DNA of 64,000 nt from Terriglobia bacterium (lineage in GTDB: Bacteria; Acidobacteriota; Terriglobia; Versatilivoradales; Versatilivoraceae): the NCBI GenBank assembly GCA_951813285.1, contig OX638355.1, forward strand, positions 1,612,653-1,676,652. Direction: 5' to 3'. Position 1 is the stretch's first letter, and each line of letters starts with the position of its first letter. Below are positions 43,855 to 51,182 of the stretch, piece after piece. A program made the translations under genes and the position numbers. Below the pieces are notes generated by a model. That model ran no database searches, had not been told where the DNA came from, and saw nothing but the letters and a program-made list of their open reading frames with translations.

Positions 43855-44994
43855 ATGAAGGTCACCATTCTTTCCGATCGGGCGGTTTCCCGTAACCTGG
43901 CCGCGAACGACAGCAACAGCGCCTGCGCTTATCCGCTCTCCATGCGCCTCAAGGACGGGTCCGTCTGCTGCGCCTATCGGCAGGGAACCAGCAAGCACAG
44001 CGTCGACAGCCTGTTGTTGATGCAGACCTCTCAGGATCAGGGAAAGACCTGGTCGCCGCCACGGGTGGTGTTTGACGGTCTCAAGCGTACCCCTCCCACC
44101 ACGCTGGTCTCTCCCGGCCTGTGTCAAACCGCCGATGGGCATTTGATGGTGATTTTCGGAGCCATCGAGGGATTGAGGCCGGGCGTCTACATGTTCAGCC
44201 AGGAGGGGAGAGCTCTGCCGCACCCGCTCCTGGTGACGCGAAGCGCCGACGGGGGGCAAAGCTGGTCGGAACCCCGGCCGGTTTCCCATCCTACCTTGCC
44301 CACGGCGGGAGTCACCTCCCGGCCCTTCCCGCTGGCCGACGGCAAGATCTGTGTGCCCCTGGAGTACAAGCTGGCTCCCACCGGTCCCAACGGGTCGGCC
44401 ATGATCTTCTCGCGGGACCACGGCCAGACCTTCGATCCCTCCGTCGTTGTGGCGGCCGATCACTCGGGGGAGCTGAACCTCTGCGACGCCCGCTACGACA
44501 TCCTGCCCGACGGACGGATCCTGGCGCTGATCTGGACCTTCCGTGAGGATACCGAGGAGACCATCGAGGTCCGCCGCTCCTGGTCCTCGGACGGAGGACA
44601 GACCTGGACGGCCCCAGAAGACATCGGATTCGTGGGCCAGGTCACAGCGCCGGTGGTGCTTCCCGACGGCTCGGTGGTGGCGGCCAGCAACTATCGTCTG
44701 GTGCCGGAAGGTATCCGGCTCTGGGGATCACGGGACGGCGGGGAGACCTGGGCCGGCCTGGGGCCGATTCAGATGTGGGACCCAGTTGCCAACCGCATGG
44801 TAGGAGAGCCGGTGGCCCCGGCGAAGGATGCGACCGTGGATGCGGGTGGAATTTGGGATGCCCTGGACCGCTTCACCTTCGGGACGCCCGACTTGGTGCT
44901 CCTGGACGACGGCAGCCTGCTGATGACCTATTACGCCACCCTGGACGGCATCACCCACGTCCGAGCCTGCCGCTTCCGGGTGGAGTGGGGATAG
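43855..44994 (+). CDS. BNR-repeat sialidase-like protein
   Basis: 379 residues, with AACCAGGAGGTTGTATCC ahead of the ATG. Asp boxes are regularly spaced: SQDQGKTWSPP, SADGGQSWSEPR, SRDHGQTFDP, SSDGGQTWTAPED and SRDGGETWAGLG, which fits a six-bladed propeller. There is no leader peptide. Relatives in heterotrophic marine and soil bacteria are annotated as exo-alpha-sialidase, but many act on other sugars or are unproven. Pairing with the exported homologue upstream suggests action on the same oligosaccharide after uptake. Its stop is one base from the stop of the convergent DUF1501 gene. Confidence 0.85.
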   Translation: MKVTILSDRAVSRNLAANDSNSACAYPLSMRLKDGSVCCAYRQGTSKHSVDSLLLMQTSQDQGKTWSPPRVVFDGLKRTPPTTLVSPGLCQTADGHLMVIFGAIEGLRPGVYMFSQEGRALPHPLLVTRSADGGQSWSEPRPVSHPTLPTAGVTSRPFPLADGKICVPLEYKLAPTGPNGSAMIFSRDHGQTFDPSVVVAADHSGELNLCDARYDILPDGRILALIWTFREDTEETIEVRRSWSSDGGQTWTAPEDIGFVGQVTAPVVLPDGSVVAASNYRLVPEGIRLWGSRDGGETWAGLGPIQMWDPVANRMVGEPVAPAKDATVDAGGIWDALDRFTFGTPDLVLLDDGSLLMTYYATLDGITHVRACRFRVEWG

Positions 44995-44995
44995 G

Positions 44996-46450
44996 TTAAG
45001 CCAAAATCTCCTTGATCTGCTTGCCGCCCAGGTCGGTGAGGCGTTTGAATCTTCCGGAGTGGTAGTAGGTGAGGCGCATGTCGTCCAGGCCCATGAGCCC
45101 CAGCATGGTGGCGTGCAGGTCATGGGTGTGGTAGACGTCCTCGACGCACTTGATCCCCAGCTCGTCGGTCTCGCCGACTACCGTCCCGCCCTTGATGCCG
45201 GCTCCGGCCAGCCACATCACCATAGCGTTCTTGTTGTGGTCGCGCCCGGGACCGGTGCGGAAGAAGTCCATGGTGTTGTCGGCGGTTCTTCCGAATTCAC
45301 CTCCCCAGACCACCAGGGTCTGGTCGAGCAGGCCCCGCTGCTTGAGGTCCTTGAGCAGGGCGGCGATGGGCCTGTCGGTCTCCATCCCCCGCTTCTTGTG
45401 CTCTCCCGCGATGTTCTCGTGGGAATCCCAGCCGCCGCAGTAAATCTGCACGAAGCGCACGCCGCGCTCCACCAGGCGCCGGGCCATCAGGCACTTGCGT
45501 GCCATGGGCTCGCTGATCTTGTTGTCGAGGCCATACATTTCCCGAATCTTCCGGGGTTCGCTGTCGAGGTCCAGACTTTCGGGAACCGCGGCCTGCATGC
45601 GGAAGGCCAGCTCGTAGTTTCTCATGCGGGCCAGGAGATTGGGATTTCTGGGATGGACGTCCAGGTAGGGAGCATTGAGCTGGTTCAGCAGCTCCAGATT
45701 CTTTTCCTGGCGCCGGGTCGTGACTTCCGCCGGAGGACTCAGGTCGACAATGGGGTCCCCTTCCGAGTTGAGCAGCGTTCCCTGGGTGGCTGCCGGCAGG
45801 TAGCCGTTGGCCCAGTTGATGGGACCGCCGAAGATCCGGGTCCGGGTGTCGGGCAGGACCACGAAGGCCGGCAGGTTCTGATTCTCGGTTCCCAGGCCGA
45901 AGATGGTCCAGGCGCCCACCGAGGGACTGCCAGGTATGGTGACGCCCGTGTTCATGAAAAAGGTGGCCGTGGTATGGGCTTCCGAACTGGTGTGCATGGC
46001 CCGCACTACCGCAATGTCATCGGCGCAGGTCCCAAGTTCGGTGAACATGTCGGACATCTCGATTCCCGATTGCCCGTGCCTCTTGAACTTGAAGGGGCTG
46101 CCCACGTACATCCGCTTTTCCAGGCTTCCGTACTTGCGGAGGATGGGCTTGCCGTGGAGCTCGTTCAACTTGGGCTTGGGATCGAAGGTGTCCATCTGGC
46201 TGGGAGCTCCCTGCATGAACATGAAGATGCAGGACTTGGCCTTGGGTGTGAAGTGGGGCTTCTTGGGGAGCAGGGGATTTTCGGCCCGGGCGGCGGCAGC
46301 CAGCCGGCCGTCGCCGTAGAGGAGCGAGGTGAGGGCCAGGCTTCCCAGTCCCTTGCCGAACCGGTAGACAAAATCTCTCCGGCCCATCTCGCCGAGCCGT
46401 GGATCGAGCCGCTCGACCTGGTCGCAGAATTCAAACTCTCCCTTGCGCAT
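44996..46450 (-). CDS. DUF1501 family Tat-exported protein
   Basis: 484 residues. The Tat motif MGRRDFVYRFGKGLGSLALTS starts at residue 22, after an unusually long N-terminal extension. AKSCIFMFMQGAPSQMDTFD is the DUF1501 opening, and FVQIYCGGWDSHENIAGEHK and TLVVWGGEFGRTADN match the sulfatase/phosphatase-like core. KCVEDVYHTHDLHATMLGLM and LTDLGGKQIKEIL form the typical C-terminus. It lies 72 bp after the PSCyt1 gene at 46523-49366, the standard pairing in Planctomycetota and relatives. The role is unproven; the pair is suspected to act on complex carbon. Confidence 0.93.
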   Translation of the reverse strand: MRKGEFEFCDQVERLDPRLGEMGRRDFVYRFGKGLGSLALTSLLYGDGRLAAAARAENPLLPKKPHFTPKAKSCIFMFMQGAPSQMDTFDPKPKLNELHGKPILRKYGSLEKRMYVGSPFKFKRHGQSGIEMSDMFTELGTCADDIAVVRAMHTSSEAHTTATFFMNTGVTIPGSPSVGAWTIFGLGTENQNLPAFVVLPDTRTRIFGGPINWANGYLPAATQGTLLNSEGDPIVDLSPPAEVTTRRQEKNLELLNQLNAPYLDVHPRNPNLLARMRNYELAFRMQAAVPESLDLDSEPRKIREMYGLDNKISEPMARKCLMARRLVERGVRFVQIYCGGWDSHENIAGEHKKRGMETDRPIAALLKDLKQRGLLDQTLVVWGGEFGRTADNTMDFFRTGPGRDHNKNAMVMWLAGAGIKGGTVVGETDELGIKCVEDVYHTHDLHATMLGLMGLDDMRLTYYHSGRFKRLTDLGGKQIKEILA

Positions 46451-46522
46451 GATGACGGTTACTCCTTGTAATCTTCCTTCCGAAGTTGGATGAAGGGGGA
46501 CTCCCGCGTCCGTCGACGCCGC

Positions 46523-49366
46523 CTACTCCAGGTAAACAAACTCGTTCAAGTTGATGAGAATGAGACAGAGATCCGCAAGCGAGCCCGTCTCTCCCTGACC
46601 CATGCCTCCATGTTCGGACTCATGGTTCTGCACCAGGGAGACCTGTTTCAATGAGAGGCGCTCCCGGTGCTCGGGCGCCCCGCCGGATTCTCCCAGAAAG
46701 GCCAGGCTTCGGGTCTTTTCCATTGGTGACGGATCGCGCTGGAAAGCCAGTTGAAAGGCCCTGACTACCTGCTTGAGCGGGTCGGGTCCCACCTCGGACT
46801 GGATACGCTCCGCCATGGCCCGGCTCTGCCGGTGGGGAAATTTGCCGTTGAACAGCGAGAACACCTGGGGCGTCACCGTGGTGTTCCCCCGGTCGACACA
46901 ACTCTCGTCCAGGTTGGGTCCGTCGAAGACCTTGATCAACGGAATCGGATAGGAGCGGCTCTGGATCGTGTAGACGGTGCGCCGGTTGACCTCCTCCGGG
47001 CTGGAGGGTATCCACCAGGTTCCCGCCCGGGCCATCTGCTCCAGGTTTTCCTCTGGAAAGAAGGGCGGTCCGCCCATGGAAGGATTCATTTGGCCGCTGA
47101 CCGCCAGGATGGTGTCGCGCAGCGATTCCGCCGGGATGCGGACCGGGTCGCGGACCCAGAATTGGAGGTTGCCGGGATCCACCTTCTCGTATTCCTCGGA
47201 CCGGGGATGGGTCATCGATAGAGCATAGACGTTGGAGTCCAGGATCAGCCGGTGGATTTCCTTGATGCTCCATCCGCTCTCCATGAACTCCCAGGCCAGC
47301 CAGTCGATCAGATCCTGATGGACGGTTCCGCTGCCGTTGGAGCCGAAATCGCTGGGGGTGGCCACCAGGCCCTTGCCGAAGTGATACTGCCAGATGCGGT
47401 TGACCATCACCCGGGCCGTCAGGGGATTTTCCCGGTTGGCAATCCACTTGGCCAGCAGTTGCCGGCGGCTGCCCACCAGGCCGTCCATGTCGACCGGGTC
47501 GGAGTTCCCCGTAATGGCGCTCAGGAATCCGGGTTGCACCTGCTCGGCCCGCAGTCTCCAGTTTCCCCCGGTCAGGACGTAGGTGGCGATGTTGTGCTGG
47601 AGGGGCGAGTCCCTCACCACGTAGGCCTTGGGGTCGTAATAGCCGTCGACGTTGGGGTTGGCGAAGCGGCCGGTCATGAGCTCGATCTTGCGTGACCGTT
47701 CCTTTTCTTCCGCGGTGCGCAGGGTGTCCTTGGGGAAGGGGATCATCTTCTGGTCGGCGTGGGCCCAGTCCTTGAGGTCCTGGGGGGCGACCAGCAACTG
47801 GTGCTCGATCTGCCGTTCGGACAGCTCCTTCTTGAAGGCCTTGGCGTTCTCCTTGATCTTTTCGAGGTGCTCCTTCCAGGCCTTCTTGCGGGTTTCCCAC
47901 CGCTCCGGGTCCTGCAGCGGCATCTCGTACTGGTGGAAGGCCAGATCCTGCTTGTCGAAATTCACCGGCGAGAAGAAAGATTCGATCCGGAAGTAATCGG
48001 CTTGAGGAAGCGGGTCGTACTTGTGGTCGTGGCACTGGGCGCATCCCAGGGTCAGGCCCATGAAGACCGAGCTGGTGGTGTTGACTACGTCTGTGATGTA
48101 ATTTCGCCGCCCCTGCTGCCCATTGGCTTCAACCTTGACCCATAAACCCAGAAAGCCCAGCCCCAGCTTCCCCTCGTCCCCATAGGTCCTGAAGGCGTCT
48201 CCCGCCAGTTGCTCCTTGATGAAGCGGTCGTAGGGGCGATCCTGGTTGAAGGCTCGAATGACGTAATCCCGATACCGCCACAGGTGAGTTTGAGGGTCGT
48301 CGATGGCGCCGCCGCGGGTGTCGGAATAGCGGGCCAGGTCCAGCCAGTGCCGGCCCCAGTGTTCCCCGTAACGGGAATCGGCCAGCAGCCTTTCCACCTC
48401 CAGCCTGTAGGCTTCCGGAGAAGGATCGGCCAGGAACCGCCCCATTTCTTCCGGGGTGGGAGGAAGACCGATCAGGCTGAAATAAAGGCGCCGCAGCAAT
48501 CCGCGGGGAGAAACCGGCGCGGCCGGTTCCAACTGCTGTTTTTCCAGCTTGGCCAGCACGAAGGCATCGACCGGGTTTCTCACCCATTCCTGATTCTTGA
48601 CCGAGGGAACCTCGGGTTGGGCTACGGGGGTCCAGGGCCAACCCGGCTTGCCGGAATCCTCCGCGGTCCGGGCCGCCAGGGCAGGGTCCAACTGATCGAT
48701 CCAGCGGGCGATGCGCTCGATCTGCTCCTCGGAAAGAGGCTGACCGTTCATGGGCATCCGAGGGGCTCGGGTGCCTCGCAGGCGCTGAATCAGAGGACTC
48801 TCCCGGCTGTTGCCGGCAACGATGGCCGGTCCCTGGATGGCGCCTCCCTTCAGAAGGGCCGTCTCCGTCTCCACCACCAACCCGCTCTGGTGGGTCTGGG
48901 AGCTGTGGCAAGCGAGGCAGTTCTGCTCCAGCAACGGTTTAACCTGGGACTGGAAATCGTGGGAGGAAGCGGCCTGGGCGGTCCCGTCCGGGGCTGCCGG
49001 AGGAGCCATCTGGTCGATCCACCTGGCGATCAAGGCGATCTGGGCTTCCGGAAGCGGGTCGCCTCCGACCGGCATCCGGGGCTCGAGTTCTCCCCTCAGG
49101 TGCCGGACCAGGGGGCTGCCGGCGCTGTCTCCGGCCAGGATCGAGGGCCCCGCTTTCTCGCCCCCCTCGAGCATGGCCTCGATCGATTCCATGACCAGGT
49201 CGCTCTGGGGCGCGGCGGCCGTGTGACAGGAAAGACACTTTTCCTGCAGAAGGGGCTGGACGTCCCTCTCAAAGTCGACCGGGGACTCTCCCAGGAGATG
49301 GCTCCCGGCCAGAATGGCCGGAATCGATCCCAGCAATATCGCAACCACTCGCCATTTCATCGACAA
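46523..49366 (-). CDS. PSCyt1/DUF1549/DUF1553 protein with two c-type haem domains
   Basis: 947 residues. After a Sec signal (VVAILLGSIPAILAGSHL) come two Planctomycete-type cytochrome domains. CLSCH (C44, C47, H48) and CLACH (C149, C152, H153) are each followed by the distal RMPVGG or RMPMNG methionine loop. DUF1549 spans about 250-470 (RRLYFSLIGLPPTPEEMGRF, HWGRHWLDLARYSDT). DUF1553 is near the end (RVMVNRIWQYHFGKGLVATP). Many relatives carry one haem domain; this one has two. It is transcribed before and with the DUF1501 gene. It is likely periplasmic and redox-linked; the substrate is unknown. Confidence 0.93.
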   Translation of the reverse strand: MSMKWRVVAILLGSIPAILAGSHLLGESPVDFERDVQPLLQEKCLSCHTAAAPQSDLVMESIEAMLEGGEKAGPSILAGDSAGSPLVRHLRGELEPRMPVGGDPLPEAQIALIARWIDQMAPPAAPDGTAQAASSHDFQSQVKPLLEQNCLACHSSQTHQSGLVVETETALLKGGAIQGPAIVAGNSRESPLIQRLRGTRAPRMPMNGQPLSEEQIERIARWIDQLDPALAARTAEDSGKPGWPWTPVAQPEVPSVKNQEWVRNPVDAFVLAKLEKQQLEPAAPVSPRGLLRRLYFSLIGLPPTPEEMGRFLADPSPEAYRLEVERLLADSRYGEHWGRHWLDLARYSDTRGGAIDDPQTHLWRYRDYVIRAFNQDRPYDRFIKEQLAGDAFRTYGDEGKLGLGFLGLWVKVEANGQQGRRNYITDVVNTTSSVFMGLTLGCAQCHDHKYDPLPQADYFRIESFFSPVNFDKQDLAFHQYEMPLQDPERWETRKKAWKEHLEKIKENAKAFKKELSERQIEHQLLVAPQDLKDWAHADQKMIPFPKDTLRTAEEKERSRKIELMTGRFANPNVDGYYDPKAYVVRDSPLQHNIATYVLTGGNWRLRAEQVQPGFLSAITGNSDPVDMDGLVGSRRQLLAKWIANRENPLTARVMVNRIWQYHFGKGLVATPSDFGSNGSGTVHQDLIDWLAWEFMESGWSIKEIHRLILDSNVYALSMTHPRSEEYEKVDPGNLQFWVRDPVRIPAESLRDTILAVSGQMNPSMGGPPFFPEENLEQMARAGTWWIPSSPEEVNRRTVYTIQSRSYPIPLIKVFDGPNLDESCVDRGNTTVTPQVFSLFNGKFPHRQSRAMAERIQSEVGPDPLKQVVRAFQLAFQRDPSPMEKTRSLAFLGESGGAPEHRERLSLKQVSLVQNHESEHGGMGQGETGSLADLCLILINLNEFVYLE

Positions 49367-49454
49367 TGCTCCTTAAGTAGATATACAAATGCACCCTAAA
49401 TTTATCCCACCCGGTCGGGGCCTGTCAACCAATGTCGATTCGAAAATAACTCGC

Positions 49455-49796
49455 TCACGAATCCTTCTTTACCGGCGTATAGATGGCGGTGGGCAACTGG
49501 TGAATCTTCCCGTCCCGGTCGGACAGGTCGTGAATCTTGCCGGCTCCTCTCTTTTCCACTTCGTCGATGCGGATCACCGAGTGGAGAGGAATATAGGTCC
49601 GCCGCACTCCCTCGAATGCGGTGCGCAGCGTTTCTTCGGAGGGATCGACCACCACGGAGGTTTTCTGACCGAATAGCAGCTGCTCGACTTCCACGAAGCC
49701 GAACAGTCCGCCCTGGCTCACCCGCTTGGCGTAGATCTCGTAGACCTTGCCCTCGTTCAGAAAGGTAATCTTGTAGACCTGCTTTTTTTGACTCAT
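49455..49796 (-). CDS. DUF1820 family protein
   Basis: 113 residues, recognised from YKITFLNEGKVYEIYAKRVS, GFVEVEQLLFG, SVVVDPSEETLRTAFEGV and TYIPLHSVIRIDEV. These match the small DUF1820 family, best known from Gammaproteobacteria. No signal peptide or membrane segment. Function unknown. It stands alone between the cytochrome gene and the DUF4340 gene, all on the minus strand. Confidence 0.88.
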   Translation of the reverse strand: MSQKKQVYKITFLNEGKVYEIYAKRVSQGGLFGFVEVEQLLFGQKTSVVVDPSEETLRTAFEGVRRTYIPLHSVIRIDEVEKRGAGKIHDLSDRDGKIHQLPTAIYTPVKKDS

Positions 49797-49871
49797 TGCG
49801 TTGGCCGCAGTCTAACCCATTTCGGGGCCCGGCATCCAACCGTGTCCACCCGGGCGAACCCGTTGGAACGG

Positions 49872-51131
49872 CTAGCCGCGGGTGAGTTCTCGCCGGCTGG
49901 GTCGCAGATTGCCGAAATCCGCACCCGAGATGATGTAGTACCAGTCGGCGAAGCGATGGCGCAGCTCGCGCTCCAGCGTCCGGCCCTCCTCGCCGGGAGT
50001 CTTCCCGTCGGCGTATTTTCGGGCCCGGGCGGCGCTGTAGTCGACGGTGATGAACAGATAGCGGCGCTCTTCCGTCCCCCTGGTCCCGGATGCCTGCTTT
50101 CCTGCCTGCTCGGAGGCGGCTGCAAGCGCGCCCGTCCCGCCGGGCGCCACCTCCCCGAAGCGCAGCGTATATTGAATCCCGTTGGCTGTCTCCACCAGGA
50201 TCTCTCCTTCATTGGAAAGAAGCTGGCCGAGGGGTGTGATGAAAAAACCCTTTCGGCGCAGGGAGAGCACCGACTCCATGGACAGCCGGATGCCTTCGGG
50301 GGTCTTGAGGTCCCGTGTCAGATTCTCGGGCTTGGGTTGGACATCGACGATGCGCAGATTGTCCAGGGCCTCGGTCAAGGCATCGATCTTCTTCCCGCGC
50401 AGCCTGCGCCGGCCCAGCAGCCAGCGGTCCTTTCTTTTGGTCAGAACCGTTCGCTCGGAATTCTCCAGCCGTCCCAGCCTCTCGTTGATGGAATAGCTGT
50501 TGATGGTGATCTTTCGGATGTCCCCGGCCTCCAGCTTCAACAGATCCGTCTCGATCCAGTCTTCGAACCTGGAAGACACCCGGGCGTCGGTCTTGACCGA
50601 GTAGGTCCGTCGCTGGGCGGGGACCCGCATGTAGCGGTAACCGGACTTGCCCTCTGCCGGCTTGCCGATCACGAAGTCGGCCAGGATCTGATCGTTTTCG
50701 GCCTTGAAGGTCACTCTTTTTCCGCGGCCGGTAAGACTGGCGGTTCGGTCGTCGATTGGGTCGATCACCCCGTAGCGGCCGTGGTCCTCGATGCGGTCGG
50801 ATACCACGATGTCCTTCCTGAGGGCCATGAGCGCGGCCGCGGTATCGGCCAGGCGGTTTTCGGCATCGGCCGGATAGTCGTGGTGGGAGGGGATGCCCCA
50901 GCGGTTGTCCTTGAACTCCACCTTCAAGGGGCTGGCCGTGGCGGTGGCCGCGTCGTAGTCGATGACCTCGATGGTCTTGGGTGCCTGCGGGTCGTCAAAT
51001 CCCGGAAAGAAGGGCTCCCCCTGATCGTCGAAGATCCCGGGGGTCCTTCTGCCGGGATCGACCAGCACGGCGGCCGTGGAGACGGCCAGGGCCGCCAGGC
51101 AGAATATCGCCGTTCTCAACCATTCGCTCAT
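49872..51131 (-). CDS. DUF4340 domain membrane-anchored protein of a Gld-type ABC system
   Basis: 419 residues. One N-terminal anchor helix (LRTAIFCLAALAVSTAAVLV) precedes a repeated beta-rich region: FKDNRWGIPSHHDYPADAEN and VTFKAENDQILADFVIGKPA are typical DUF4340 strands. It starts 51 bp after the fused permease gene, so it is the third gene of the ABC operon. In known operons DUF4340 follows GldF/GldG-like genes; its job is unknown. It probably sits in the periplasm with the GldG-like domain. Confidence 0.88.
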   Translation of the reverse strand: MSEWLRTAIFCLAALAVSTAAVLVDPGRRTPGIFDDQGEPFFPGFDDPQAPKTIEVIDYDAATATASPLKVEFKDNRWGIPSHHDYPADAENRLADTAAALMALRKDIVVSDRIEDHGRYGVIDPIDDRTASLTGRGKRVTFKAENDQILADFVIGKPAEGKSGYRYMRVPAQRRTYSVKTDARVSSRFEDWIETDLLKLEAGDIRKITINSYSINERLGRLENSERTVLTKRKDRWLLGRRRLRGKKIDALTEALDNLRIVDVQPKPENLTRDLKTPEGIRLSMESVLSLRRKGFFITPLGQLLSNEGEILVETANGIQYTLRFGEVAPGGTGALAAASEQAGKQASGTRGTEERRYLFITVDYSAARARKYADGKTPGEEGRTLERELRHRFADWYYIISGADFGNLRPSRRELTRG

Positions 51132-51182
51132 GTCCGGCCTACCTCGGGGGAAGGTTTGCAGTGCGTTTTCATTGGACGTTGC

